Below, piece by piece: positions 23,078 through 37,500 of a stretch of 64,000 nt of DNA. The notes under the pieces were generated by a model. The model was not told the DNA's origin. It ran no database searches and saw nothing but the letters and a program-made list of their open reading frames with translations. The position numbers and the translations under genes are program-made. Source of the DNA: Nemopilema nomurai (Eukaryota; Cnidaria; Scyphozoa; Rhizostomeae; Rhizostomatidae); the NCBI GenBank assembly GCA_003864495.1, contig ML133496.1, forward strand, positions 565,122 through 629,121, in the 5' to 3' direction. The first letter of the stretch is position 1. Each line of letters opens with the position of its first letter.

Positions 23078-26000
23078 ATGGATGCCATAGTCGATGCAGT
23101 AAGGATTAAAGCAAACGTAAGGAATATATTTTCTGATCTTCCGCTAGCTTTTCGATCAAGATTTTCCTGTTTCTTTGACTTTGGCCTACATGTAAATTAA
23201 CTGGTTTGTTTTTAATCGAAGAACTCCTTGTGCCTGTTTTCTCAAATTCTCATTATATGTATCATATACTATAAAGCATACTTTATGATAAGTTAACGAT
23301 AAGTATTTCAATTTTTCGTTATGAATTTGCGTCAATATCCTGATAGTATTTTTCCGTAATGGTGCATGGAGAAAGTAACTTTCAGGAACATACCGTTTTT
23401 GTCAAAGGAACACTATAAAGCAAATGATTCAAGAGGTTGATGAGTTCAAAGCTCAGCAAAGATATTTGCAAAATGAATCCATGATTAATTGTTAGACATT
23501 CTATTTAAGTGTATGTTATATTTAATTTTAGTCTTGTTAAGTTTATAGAAAATAAATTAAATTTGTTTATTCTATTTCTTGTGATTTATTTCATAATTGC
23601 TATACAGAAGAATACTTTTTGAGAAATGCTGACATCTGGTAAAAATATTGAAAACAAAATGCTCCAAAAAATTGATTGAATCAATGTGACTGTTAATGAG
23701 ATGAAGGCATGGGATATAGTCTAATGAAGTAATTTAATTTTATCATTGTAATAAATTCCACTGGTAGGTTGTGAAAAGGACACACCTCCTGTCTACATCA
23801 TTCCACTTCAGAAACATGGAACGTTAAGGAGACTATTTCAATGTATATGCTCTTGTTGAAGCCTATAAACCAACCATTTTTTTAGCCTAAAATATTAAAA
23901 ATTTCTGACAGAAAGATTTTATTAAATCTTGTTGATCTAGATAGAGTCTTGTTAACTTAAATTTCACGATGCCATCTCACCTCATGCACATTGAAGTCAA
24001 TTTTTTGTCATTTCTGGCAGACAGATATATACAGAAATGAATGATAAAATATTTAAATTTGGTAGTATGAAGCTGATGGCACATCAATATGGAAAAGCAT
24101 GGCAGTGGATCCAAAGATAACAACACTCCAAGACCTAACCCTTCTATTGAAAAAGGCATTTGATGTATTTGGGTGAGTGTGTTCTCCATTGTTTCATTTA
24201 TAAATCAGAATGGAAAAGTGTTTTTTGAAGAAGAGTTTAGTAATCATAAAGTTCAAGTTACTCATAAAGGCAGGCATTGTTTGCAAGGTACATAACACGA
24301 AAGATAACCTAAAATTTTGCTAGGGCATTTTCTTTGCCTGATCTCATTTTATAATCTTTCTTTCAGTGATCTGCACCTATCATATCTGTTGCCAAAAGCA
24401 TCTTGTAACATTGATAGGGAGGACCTTTTTCTGACAATAACATCAGACTGGGATCTCGATGCGGCATTTCGCAGCGTTTCAAGTCAATTTTTAGTCATAA
24501 AGATTAGTCAAAGTCAAGGTTTGTTCTTGATAAGAAAACTTTATTTTTATTACCTTCTACTTAGCTTTGATTTATTGCCAGTACTCTATAAGTGAATGTG
24601 CTGGCATTGAGCCCCAACTAAGACTCAGTTAAGAAATCAGTTATGTTTCTGAGTGAAAGTTTTCAAGAATGTTACCCTTCATGAGGTGGGATTTAGCAAT
24701 GAATGTGTGAGTGATCATAGCCACTGGCAAATTTTCTTTGCAATTGGTGCTAAAAAAATCACAGCCTTTTTTGTAGATGTTTGCAGTGTTTCCTGTTATT
24801 AGCAACATAATTTTGAATGAAATGATATTGTTACTTCAATGTACCATCAAGGCATGCTTTTTATTCAGGTAACTGGGCACTTGTAGAGTCAAAGGATGTG
24901 CCATCAGTAGAAGACATCAAGAGCAACATGCCACAGCTGCCTTTTGGTGCTACAGTGCGAAATGAGATATACAGAACTTTTAATAGAATCTTTGATGCAT
25001 TTGTAGACACAAAAAGGCATCCAACCTTAACAGAGGGCGAGTTTGCTTCTCTTTTCAATGCAGAAGGGAGACTTGTTGACCAGCAGCAAATGAGGCTGCG
25101 TATTTTCAGTGGAGGAGTTGATGGGAGGATTAGAAAAGAGATTTGGTCACATTTGTTGGGAGTTTACCCCACAGATTTGACAGCAGTTGAAAGGAGCAGA
25201 TTTTTGTTAATGAGAAATCAAGTTTATCACCACTTAAAACAAAATTGGCTAGAAAAGACTCCAGAAAGTGTTAATGACCTCATCCATATGATTCAAAAAG
25301 ATGTTCTGCGAACAGATAGAAGTGTGGAGTTTTTCAGTGTTCCTGAGGATCATCCTAATCTTGTGTCTCTGTTCAATATTCTGACTATATACTCGCTGAA
25401 CAACCCTGACACCTCATATTGTCAGGGCATGAGCGACATTGCATCTCCAATTCTCCATGTCCTTGATGATGAAATGTTGTCATACTGGTGCTTTTGTGCT
25501 CTCATGAACAGGATGAGGCATAATTTTCAGCGGCAAGGTTTTTCAATGAAAGTAAATTTTCACCTTCTTTTGGTTCTTCTGAAAAGGGTTGATCCAGAAC
25601 TATCCTCACACCTTGAAGATATTGGTGCAGAAAACCTCTTCTTTTGCTACCGGATGTTACTCCTGGACTTGAAAAGAGAATTTCCGTTTGAAGAGGCGTT
25701 AGGTGTTCTTGAATGCATATGGAGCTCTATACCTCCGGACAAGTCAGATCCAGAGTCAATGACATCATTTTATCATAAGCTCTACCAGCTGTATTACCCT
25801 TCTGGGTCTGCTGCAAATGTGACATGGGAAGGAATATACACCAAGCGCAACAGTAAAGACTGTAAAAGCAACATGGTGACCTCCTTGCCTCACCCTTGGC
25901 TTGTGAACTCTGGTTCTCCTATGTCTCTTCTTTTATGCCTGGCTTTACTGACTATAAACAGAGAACAAATATTGAAACAGCCTGATTATAGCTGCTTGGG

Positions 26001-26172
26001 AATATACTTTGATAAAATGGTACGAAAGCATGACTCTTCCAAAGTTCTTTCGAAAGCACGGGCCTTTTTTATTGAATATATAAAAGCTTTTTTAGACGGT
26101 CAGACTGTTGATTCTGATGTCTCCGCTGATCCTGTATGTCCATTCACGAACTCAGACAAAGCGCACTGCTAG
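23078..26172 (+). CDS. TBC1D25: TBC1D25 (OATL1)-like Rab GTPase-activating protein
   Basis: Four exons: 23078-23116, 24066-24172, 24367-24518 and 24869-26172 (533 aa). The N-terminal 100 residues match the PB1-like region of TBC1D25 (AVDPKITTLQDL ... LTITSDWDLDAAF). Directly after it, the last exon opens with NWALVES (W102-V105), a W-x-x-V LIR-type motif at the place where the vertebrate protein has its LC3-binding motif. The TBC domain follows (about 179-430) with both catalytic fingers: Arg247 in IQKDVLRTDR and Gln285 in YCQGMSD. It also has the family-typical ENLFFCYRMLLLDLKREF stretch. Vertebrate TBC1D25 is a RAB33B GAP that acts in autophagosome-lysosome fusion. The whole TBC domain sits in one 1.3-kb exon, while the rest is split. 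The N-terminal exon is short, and an upstream coding exon cannot be excluded. TBK1 follows on the same strand. Confidence 0.92.
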
Positions 26173-28569
26173 AATTTATGTTTTTTAGTTGGAATTCAAG
26201 TACATAGAATAATCTGTCAAGGGGGTTGAATTGCTGTAGGGAGCATGTGTAAAATGGTTTTATCTGTAGCATAAATAGTGTCCTAGTCGATTAAATTGAA
26301 ATGTAAAAAAGTTCCTGGCCGAGTTATTCTCTATTTTAGAAAATGTCTCATTTGGGTGCACCTAATGAAAAATTGCCCCAATTGCACGAATCCTTGCGCA
26401 GAAATTCATTATAGGTTGAATTACCTTTATGAAAAAGCCACAACTCTGTTGATAGTGATGTAAAGTTATCTGATATTAGTCCATAAAATTTTGATAGAAA
26501 TTCATGGAAAATAGCTATTTTATAGCTTGTTTTAATCCTTAACATATCATAATCTCTACGTTCAGTATTTAAGCATAGTTTCATTTATATTTATCAATTA
26601 GGAATAAATATATCTCGCGATTGATAATAAGAAGAATTTTACCAGTTGACATAGTAAATTCGTCTGGCCCCTTTCCTTTCAAAATCGGTGCCAAACGGTA
26701 AATAGGTGATTATTCGATCAAATGACGGACCATTCAACCCGTCCCATGTTATATCTTTGAAAATTGTGGGAAGTTGGATGTAAATATGACCCTTTGGTGG
26801 GGAACATTGATTTTGCCAACAAGAACATCGTGGCTCTCACAAGGAGTGCTATCTTTGTTGTATGGACATGAGCATTTGGTTGGCAGTTTGTTGGAAATAG
26901 CCATTAAGGGGTTTTCTAAAATGTGCTTTAACTGCGAGCACTTTCGCTAATGTCTTTGGGGGGAAGGTTGGGTATTTGCGTCGAAAATTATGATGGAAGG
27001 CTAGCACGTCACCTTTGCTTAAAAAGGTTGTTAAATGGGAAGAACAGACTCCCACTTTATGTATCTTTCATTAATTTTTTACCTAAATGTGTCTCATTGA
27101 AGATTTCAAATCGTTTAAGAAACGGGTTTCATATAAACTTATTTCTAATGATAAAAAAGTATGCGTATAGATACAGCATGGATAAAATTTAATTTCCTTT
27201 TTAGATAGTTGTCACTTCGTCGTAAAGAAATGTTGAGACCTATCGCATTGTTTCGTCTTTTCTACTATTGACTCAATCATACACAGCACTGCGCTCAAGT
27301 TCAACTTCTGCTTTGAAGCTCGAGCTATTTAACTTTAGGCCACGAGTGTTTCAGGTCTGTTGATTGACCGGCGGCCAAGTAGAGAGGTGCTTGGGTGGCG
27401 GTGAAATTGCCCGTCCCGCCAAAATCACCAAAGGAACTTCTCATGTCTGCTTGAGTGACCTGGGGAACATGAATGACTCCTAAATCATGTCTGTTGATAT
27501 AAAGTACCAATCTTTATCAACATAAAATGCACATCTTGATAGTTTTTTAATCCTCTTTACATTTTTATACAAATTTATCTATACATTTATTGGTATTTGC
27601 TAATAGTGCCACTATAAGCTTGTCTCTTTTGAATGCTGGCCTCTCTTGAATGCTGGAATATCCGAGTACAACGATAAAGGTCTAAGTAATTCCATATTCG
27701 GAAAGACCTTGTGCTTTTAACCTATACATGTATGTTTTCGTTGCACAGATCCTAAGTACAATAGGTTTTTCACTTGCAAAGGCTTTTTTACTTCAATGCA
27801 ATGGCAATTAGCAATCGGGAGTGGTGTGCGACATTCCTTAAAAACTAATTTCAGAGAGGTTTCTTTGCATTCCGTTTAAACCCTGCACCTCCACTCCACC
27901 CTTTGGTGGGAAGTTCAAACCACGTGCTTCAAGTTTGCTTTGCTTTCCAAAGATTCGCGGAAAAAACTTTGAATGTGAAGCCTCGCTCTGAGTTGACGCA
28001 TGCGTGAGAATTTTCCGGGTCCACACGATGACGAGGCTGTTTCATAGCTCTTCAAAGAAGTGATGTCAGCGCTATTTACGGAGTTCATGCGAAACCTGGA
28101 AGTTGGAAAAGAATGGCCAAGATACTCAAATTATTAGCCTAGGAAACGATTACAATCGAAATAGGTATATGCTTTTAATTTGTACTTTTATAGATGCACT
28201 AAAGTGTAGATTTTTAATCATCAACAATTTTTTAGAAAGATTTTCTTGGTGCCGCCGGTCTGCTAGCAAATCGTTGAAAGGAGCATGAATTATTTGATAG
28301 ACATAATAAACATGTATTTCCCCATGCACATGTTTCTAGGCAGAAGATATTAGAGGAATAAGGAATGGAAGGTTTCAACTAGAAACTTTTCATACCACTT
28401 TATGTCTCAAAGTCAAGTAAAAAGAAAAATTGTAGCTGCTGTCCATATATTCATTATTTGCATTCAATTTCAGAAAAGGTTATATACACAAATTTATTAT
28501 TTATCGCAAATTACTATCACCCTAGATGCAGAAGGAGCGTTCGTGGCATCGTTAAGACCTCTCGTTATC
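26173..28569. other. intergenic region between TBC1D25 and TBK1
   Basis: Contains the TBC1D25 3' UTR (candidate polyadenylation signal AATAAA at 26603-26608) and the presumed TBK1 promoter. The segment around 27.85-28.1 kb is more GC-rich, with a cgcatgcg palindrome near 27996. No further gene is recognised. Confidence 0.5.
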
Positions 28570-31500
28570 ATGTCACTAAGACAAAGTGCAAATTATGTCT
28601 GGTCTGTTTCTGAAGCAATTGGACAAGGAGCAACCGGACTTGTTTATATTGCCAGAAACAAGGTAACACAACATTGTTTTTGGAAAAGGACACTACAAAT
28701 ATAAATGGTCACCATAATCATAATTATAATATTGCAACAAAGATTATGTTTCCAGTGCAAATGATCAAAGTGTTGGAACAGCAGTTCTCTTGACATAAAA
28801 CAGTCCCCTGCTCTCTCCTTTTATCTTAGCTTCTGAGAGAGCTCCTCCTTAAAAGTTCCTCTTCATATAAAATTTTGTGCTGATAACTTGTAGTTTATTG
28901 TAGTTTGTATTGTAATTATCATAGTTTATATTGTTTTTTGTATATAGTTTATATTAAGTTAGTAACACGTTGATATTGTTTGATAGAATGTTTTGTATTT
29001 AGTGGAGCTTCAAATAAAATTAAAATGAACTTAAATGCTTGTGTAAGTGGCTATTCTATTTATTATAATTGCTCTGTATTTGTCTCATGCCCCTTCTGAT
29101 GCTACTGGCAAGATTCCTCTGATCATGAGCATCCATTCATCTTTTTGCAGAATGATGGAAAGCCTTACGCAGCAAAAGTGTTCAATATGTATGTTCAAAG
29201 GCATTCATCTCAAATCAGACTAAGAGAAACTGCCTTACTAAGGAAACTGCAGCATAAGAACATTGTAACAATGGTTGCAGAGGAGACTGAGGTCAGGGTT
29301 ATCTTTGCTAAAGGCCAACTGACTTTTGAAAACATCTACTTGCTTCTTAAGGCTATGTTTTTTACTCTTGTTACAACAAGGAGAGAAAGATTTATGAATT
29401 AAGTAGGCCTATAGCTAGAAGTATCTCTTTTTAATTTCATTTTTAGCTTGCAACATATTCATTTCTCATTATAAGCTCTCATTTGTGATGACAAGTAGAA
29501 AATTCTGATGTTCAGAAATTTGATTCTTCAAAATATTTAGCAAGTTTTCTTTGCAGAACACTGATCAATACTGAATCTATTTACAGAATGGGTCAAAGTC
29601 TACTGTATTGATTATGGAACTCTGTGATGCTAGCTTGTACAATGTTCTTGAGCTTCCAGAGAATTACTACGGAGTGGCAGAGGACGAGTTCAAATGTGTT
29701 TTACGTGATGTAGGTAAGGAGTGTATCAGAGCTTCTGTTGCCCTGACAGGTTCGTTCAAGATGAGTTGTAAATGATGGCATCTGATCTTCAGGGAACGTG
29801 TTAGATAAGTACAGAAAGTAAGAATTAATTTGATTCAATAAGATGCATTAGCAAAAATGCAATCTGTTGCTATACAACACTAGTAACATAATCTGCCATT
29901 TGTGCAACTAGCATTCAGTTGTGGATGCTTCATGATATTGAAGTTAACCTGACTTTTATAACAAGCCATTTAATTTTCAACTTAGTTTCAGATTATTCAT
30001 TTGAGCTTGGATCAGAGCTTTAAAGATAGCACAAGTTACTTTTAGTGTTACTTTGCTGTTTGGAACAAATGCACCTCTTTAAGCATATGTTAATTTGTAC
30101 TAGCTTGTTGATGTTTTTGTTTACCTTAGCTTGTGGAATGAAGTACCTCAGAGAGAACAATGTTGTTCATAGGGATGTAAAACCTGGGAATATTTTGAAA
30201 AAACGATCAAGCACTGGAGGGTTTGTTTAATTGTCTTTTTGAACCAGTATACTTCTACTCATTTGAAATGGATTTTGTGTTATTGGATTTTGGGCAAGCT
30301 CAGGATGCCCTAATGTTTTCTCAGTTTATTCATTGCTTGTACATGAAAAGTCTATCTAGAGAATATTTGATTGAATAAAATCAGATATTAGGTTTATTTA
30401 ACAATTAGATTCTTGAAAGGAAGAACCTATTTGCGTCTTAATATTCATGAAAATAGAATCCAAGTGATGAAACAAAGAGTTCTGGTAAACTCTCATTTTT
30501 GCAGTTAAAATTATTTGATTCATCTTCAACTCTCAAAGAATATTTGCAGAATCTGGAATAATATATATGGGAATAATGGAATAGAATTCAAGCATAATTA
30601 ATAGTTTTGAAGTATCTTATGGTATGATTAATAATTTTTAGAAGATTTTAGATAATGCACAAAACAGTTTTTGATGCTTTCTACGATGCCAAAGCTGGCT
30701 AAAATGTTCTGTATAATTTTTCTGTATAATGTATTATTGACTGTCTTTGCCTCCTCATTTCTTTATTTAGTTATTAAGTAGCCTTTGCGAGAGAACATTC
30801 CACCATTTTTTCTCTGTTCCCTTTTAGTTCCATTTACAAACTAACAGATTTTGGAGCTGCAAGGCAGTTAAATAATGCAGACCAAAGTTTCATGTCCATT
30901 TATGGAACAGAAGAGTACCTGGTACGTAAGAATATTTGCAAATTTTCAATCAGTGAAGTGTTAAGAAAAATTCAGCTTAGGAAATTGACTTTTTCTGAAA
31001 TTTTGGATAGGAAAGGAAATGGAAATAACATGTTTTTCCAGGAAGATGATATTTATTGTACATTTGAATGTTACTGGTATTCCATTGAATGTTACTGATA
31101 ATATTTTTTATGCAATATGAAAACTAGCAGACAGTTATCCTGCTTTCCAAAAGTCTGACCATCTTATCCTTCAGCATCCAGATGTTTATGAAAAAGCTAT
31201 CATGAAGAATTTCAGCAGGAAGAAGTTCACTGCTGCGGTATGCCTATCTCATCATGTAGCTGTGTTGAGGCTAAGGAAACTAGATATAGCTATAGCTCTT
31301 TTTAATCCAAATGTTAAGAAATATTCTTCTTGAATCTTTCCAGAAATATCTTGGCTGTCAGAGTGGTCGTCCATTTCTAAATTTTAATCTTTTAGTTAAT
31401 TTCTGAGGTACAGGAAATTCGCTTAGTGACTCTCTAATGCAGAGCATCAAGTGCATTTGTAGAGTTGACTTCTATATCAGTGCTTATATTGCCTGTCAAG

Positions 31501-34500
31501 ACTCGGTCTAAATCATCACATCGTAAGTATTTTAATCCTAAATTGTCAAGGCGATGCATCTGAATTAAAAATATCACGGTTTGTGGATCTGAAGATTACT
31601 AGATAAAAGAATGTCAGATAATGAGCGTAAGATAGGGACTCCATTGCAAATTATTGATGTATACTCTTGCTTGTAGGTTGACCTTTGGAGTCTAGGGGTC
31701 ACATTCTACCACGTGGCGACGGGACAGCTGCCTTTTCGACCGTATGGCGGCAAGCAGAACAAAGAAACAATGTAACTAATTTTCGATGTACTTTTTTACG
31801 TCACTTTTCATGCAAGATGTTTATCATTACTTTTCAACTTTTTTGTCATTTTATGCCAGTGTCCGACTTACCCGCGCGAGTCCGCGTGAATTGCGTTCTG
31901 CGATTCTCCAGTCTGGATGCCATATTCGATGATATCGATGAAATGAAATCCAATCTCATATTAGAACTTACTCCTTATCCCAAGAGTAGCTGTTTTTATG
32001 TCAAGGCTTTGTGATGTTATCGTTTAGGTTTGAAATAATAAGTCAGAAAGCCCCGAAAGTCATTTCTGGGGTCCAAAAGAGCAACGGAGGTCGCATAGAG
32101 TATGATAACGATCTACCGGATGAGACACGAATATCGAAGGGCCTAAAGATCTTTTTGCAACCAATGTTGCAAGAGCTGCTAGAAACAAACGGAGAAGGTG
32201 TAGAGGAACTCATCACTTTTGAGCAGTTCTACGCGAAAGTCGAGGACATAACTACTAGACAGGTATTTAAATACCCTTCTCCAACAAGATATTTTTGTGC
32301 TGTAAATTTTGTCAATAATGTATAGATTGTAAAGCAAATATTTTATTCTATTTATCCTTATTCAACCATTTTATATCTTTGCATATTTTGTCATGACTCC
32401 AGTTACTGGTCAGTGTTGGGGCCAGATCCTAGAACAACAATCTTTGATAAATGATAATGAACTGATTTGTAGTAGCTCCAATGGAGCATGGAAGTTGTTA
32501 AGTGAACCTTTAGTAATCACCAAAGAGTCTATTGGTCATTAGAGGTCAAAACTCTCTTTGAAATCGGCTTCAAAAGTTTTAGTTTGCAAAAGTTCTATGT
32601 CTTTTTTGGATCATGCCAACAAAATTGAGTCTGTTGATCGATGTGTTTGCCCTTAAGGTGATTGATGTGTTTGCCTTTAAGTCGATCCGTGTATTTGCCT
32701 TAAAGTCGATCGGTGTGTTTGCCTTTAAGGTGATCAATGTGTTTGCCTTAAAGTCGATCGGTGTGTTTGCCTTTAAATTGATCAATATGTTTGCCTTTAA
32801 GGTGATCAATATGTTTGCCTTTTAGGTGATCGATGTGTTTGCCTTAAAGTCCATCCGTGTGTTTGCTTTAAAGTCGATCAATGTGTTTGCCTTAAAGTCG
32901 ATCAATGTGTTTGCCTTAAAGTCGATCGGTGTGTTTGCCTTTGAGGTGATCAAAATGTTTGACTTAAAGTCGATCGGTGTGTTTGCCTTTAAGGTGATCA
33001 ATATGTTTGCCTTTAAGGTGATCAATGTGTTTGCTTTGGGCTCCAGCACTTTTCACAAGATATACATGAAAAAGGACGAGCGGTAAGCTGATTACCATCA
33101 AGCTTCTTTTCCTTTAATAAAACCCACACCTTCATTAGATATCAAGTGGATATCTTTCCGCAGTTAGCAAAGACCTCTATGGAGAAAAGCTGCCACTAAC
33201 ATCTATTTTCATAATGCAAAGTAACCTATGTCTTTGCTGCAGTCGTGTATCTTCCATTAATTCAAATGTTTTTTAATCCTTAACTTAAGTTGGTGAAATT
33301 TATAGCTATGCATAATCTAGCTTAATAAAACCAACTTATATTTGCTAGCTTTGTATGGAACATGTTGTGTTGTACGGAGCATGTACTGCAGGCTCTTGAA
33401 GAAGATTCAGCCAGAAATATCTCTTCCTCTCTTACTGGTGCTGACGACATTATCATTTTATCGCCAGTCTGTTAAAGCCAGTTGCATGTCTGTTATTGAA
33501 TACCATTGCCTTGTACCTTAGTCGTTTTAAATTAAAACCTTTGTCTTGTATTCTTTAAACCCAAATCTAACGCTTTTTGGTTTCTATACATTGCTTTGAA
33601 CGTGAGTTCTTTTCACCCTAGCTTTGAAGACTTGAAAAGTCGAATAGCATTTCATACTGACGTCAGAGAAGAAGACCAACATCTGTTTCTATCAAAGGAA
33701 GAGTTCTGTCCCAGCCCGAACACCCTAGTCCATGAATTTCCTGAAACAACTGTAATTGATTCAACTTTATTATTTTCTATCAATCCTGTAAAAATATAGT
33801 TTTTATCAATTCTTAATTTTTTCATAATTGCTTATCAATGTAACTTTACGTGATTAATTTGTATTTAAAGCTTCGTTCTCAAAATATCTCTGTTTGTTTG
33901 GGCCTATTTAGTTTCATGCTTCTTCATGCTAAAGTCATCTCGACTTTTTTTTGAAGCGGGAAAACCCACTGATCGTCCTTGGGGGAAGATCCATTCCATC
34001 TGCTCAGCTAAACCAAAGGAAGATCAGTATGTATTAAAAATATTTAGAAACATTGGTCACACCTTTAGACCTTCGGTTTTTAAGAGCTACCCGCTTACGG
34101 GATGCAAAATCTAAATGAACACTGCAGCGGTTAGAGAATACTTTTTTTAGGAAACTTGTTTCTTTCGATTATTGAAAGCCCACTTCAAAGCTTTCTCTAC
34201 TATTAAGAGATTTCAAAAGACAAACTTTGTGCTAAACATTTTTAATTAAGTGTTATTTCCTTGCCCGTTCACGTCTTTTTACTGATTTTCGTCTCGAGTT
34301 GCTTAAAATCATTTTGTTTTGATCAATAGCGAATCTGCCGAAAATGCCTTCGGGGAAGTTTAGACCAGAGAATGACGTCACAGTTCTGAAGGTTTGTTCT
34401 TGTCCTTAAAACTTCAATCAATTTCAGGCCCTTGCAATGGAGAAGCATCAAGTGGATCAATTTTTATCTGTCATAAAATCTCTATACCTTTCTGTTTTAA

Positions 34501-37500
34501 AAAGGGAGGGGTGTTGTCTATGATATGATATTAATTATACTTGCGCCCTTCTTCTCTCTAATGCCCCCCCCCCCCCACATCCTGTAACAGGGGTTAGACT
34601 TCCTCTAAAACCCTTTTCACTTCCAGTAGTCAACGAATTGAGAGTGAAGACAAAAAGCGAGCGACTCGTGTTGAGGTTAATCACTGACTGAATTACAATA
34701 GAATAGGCTAAGTGTTATATACAAACGAAAGCGAGGTTAGCATAATTACGTATGTTAATTAATGACATATGATCCTATTGCAATTCCTCCCATAACTACC
34801 CTTGCTGGTTTTGAATGCGATCGCCTTATTCGACTTTCTGATTTTCCGGCAGATATATGCAAGCATGTGCTATGTGTACCATTTTGGTGCTGAAGAGCTA
34901 TACAGCATCTCATTAGCCACGCAACTGGCATTTGAAACAATTTCGTGAGTTTTCTTATTCACCAAAATTCTCCTTTCGCTTTATAACTATAATTATAGAT
35001 TCATAGCTGGACCAGAACTTTCTTCTACTTTAGTTTTACGAGCAATTTTTGGTATCTTCTTCTAGCGGATGTAGACTCCTTTTAGAAATGAGGTCATCAT
35101 CTGATTACTTAAGCAACTCTTCAAAATTACGTATCTTTGCGTTGCTTTGTAAATGGATAGAGATATTGGAGTGTCAATATGAGTTGGCGAAGGTGACTGG
35201 ATTGGACCTCGTTCGTGATAGCACGATTCTGCTATTTCTAATTTAGATTGGTCATGAACAAACTGCAGAAGCGAAGTTTGGAGCTGCATAAGAGTCTTGG
35301 TAGAAAGAAGAAGCTGATTGACAGAGTGGTATTCAGGTACGAACAATTAAATTACTTTTCACTGAAGCAGATATTTTCATCCTCTAAATGACATTGCACA
35401 TAATCTTTTTTTACAGAGGCATGTTTAATTAATTAGAAAATTAATCACTTGTATGCGACGTGAGAATATTCACGAAAAGATGCCTCGTCTGCAATTTAAT
35501 TTACATGAAAATAAACTCCACTTATAAAGTTCTTAAATGCTATTCTAGTTTTTTATCAGAGATGCGCATCTAGAAGCGTTAGACTTCTTGTTTTTAACTT
35601 TGCCATTTTACTGCTCCTGTTACCATTCAACTCCATTTTGAATTTACTATACTGAAAGTCACTTTTCAGCCGTGAAATAAAATCTAATCGAGTCTTTTTC
35701 CATCAAGGGCGACCAAGGAGCTTCACGATCTGAAATCACTCCATGAAAATGCAAATAATGGTATGCTGTAATTTCATATACAGAGACAGATCATCTAAAC
35801 TGCTCTTCACCTAGTAATTTGGTGTTTGTTTCTTCTAGTATCTTGTCATATCAATTTTTGTTCAGCTCTGTCTTTTCAAGTTTTGGTTTTTGCTCATATC
35901 TTAATCCCTTTTTATAAACTTAATCTAGTTTTTCTGTTTCTTTTGTTGTATCGCCAGAAAAGTAATTTGCCGCCCAGAAAAGTAATTGTTTTGTCTCTTT
36001 TTTGCCAACAGTCAACTCAGATTCAGCAAACCTGGATAGTCAGGTTTGTTTTTTGGATTTTTTCTGCTGTAAAGGAAAGTTGTTATTTTGCCTCGAAAGC
36101 TTTCTGATTTGTGTCACCAATGTCAATCACGGAACATATTCCGTGCCGAGTCTATCATGAGAATTGTCGAATTTGGTGTCTTATCTTGGAACTCATCTGT
36201 CTTGGAACATGGTGCCTGCTGTGTTGATCTTTGAGCATTAGAACATGGCGCATGTTGTGCCCATGGGAAATGTTCACGATGGAACTTGTTGCGTGCCGTG
36301 TCCGTAATGGTACATGTCTCGTGCCTTTCTTACGTCGTTTGGGATTACTTTTGTGCCAAGGAAAAGCTGTTGTTTCCCACACACATGCTAACACAGGATG
36401 ATGACACGTTCTAATTTTGAGCCACCCTCGTTCTAATTTAAAGAACCTGTTTCCGCTCTTCATTATAGAACCAACGCACATTGCTATTTATTGAACGTCT
36501 TATTTAAGAAACCTATACGCATGCATTAATTTGTAAGAAGAAGTTATAATTTTTGCAGCGAAACGCCCTGGGACAATGTCAAGCTTTGCTCAATCAGGCA
36601 ATGACGAAATTGACTGAAGAGAATTGCAAGATACCTGAAATCGACAGTCTTGAAGTTGCCCGTTTATGGTAATCAAATACAACACATGTTAATGCTTTGT
36701 AAAAGTAAAAAGTCTCCATTTAAAATCTACGAAAGCCAGATAGTGCTTTCTAACTTAGACGGCAGCACAACTCACGATAATTACGTTGCTGTTAATTAGA
36801 AACACAACTTGAAAGTTAATTTTTCAGTTGCATATAAAACATTTTTTAAACATGGCGGTGATGACGTCTAATTGAAGTTTTATGCCACTTATTTCGATGA
36901 TTGCTCTGATGCACAATCATTTGTCAGGTTTGATGAGACCAAAGTCCCAGTGAATGATGTCAACGAAATTTTCTCAGATATCCTGAAAGGGAAGGCCACA
37001 GGTTGAACTATTTTCCATCTTCCGTTAATAATTTGTGTTGCCTGTGATAAATGTTGTAGGGTTTGGACATTGTATGTCATCAACTTGTACTTGGTCGCTC
37101 TTTGCTTCTGCTTATGCAACTGATGGTGGTTGGGCCAGTTATCCTTTTTCCTGATCCGTGTTCAGGAATTTAGACTAGAGGTGTACAGTTGCACTTTTGG
37201 CGATGTGATTTGAAACATTGCTGTACTTTCAGACACTTGCTGGACAGATCTCTAATAAATGGACTCGGGCATTCGTGTGAGCAGGAGCCCAAACAGTTTT
37301 GTATCATACGAATCTTCAATTCGCAATAATGTTTTCTTGATTTTTTTCTTGAATATTCTCTTCAAAGTGAAATTTCATATTTCAGGGATCGCCAATCTTG
37401 ACGAACTTATTCACATTGGAAGGAAGTAGGCAAACGTTTACTATCATAGTATTTAGAGTTTATAGAATTCATATTCTAAGTATTTGTTTGGACGTTAAGT

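Noticed and set aside
28402..28569. Upstream extension of TBK1 before ATG 28570
   Set aside because: The frame is open upstream, but homology with TBK1 begins at [11 protein letters not shown], and the upstream residues look like translated 5' UTR.
32634..33041. CRISPR-like array
   Set aside because: Units are contiguous 24-mers with no unique spacers, and the sequence is eukaryotic coding/intron DNA.
32579..33049. Minus-strand [12 protein letters not shown] repeat proteins
   Set aside because: Antisense shadow of the TBK1 24-bp array, whose sense frame joins the ubiquitin-like-domain exon.
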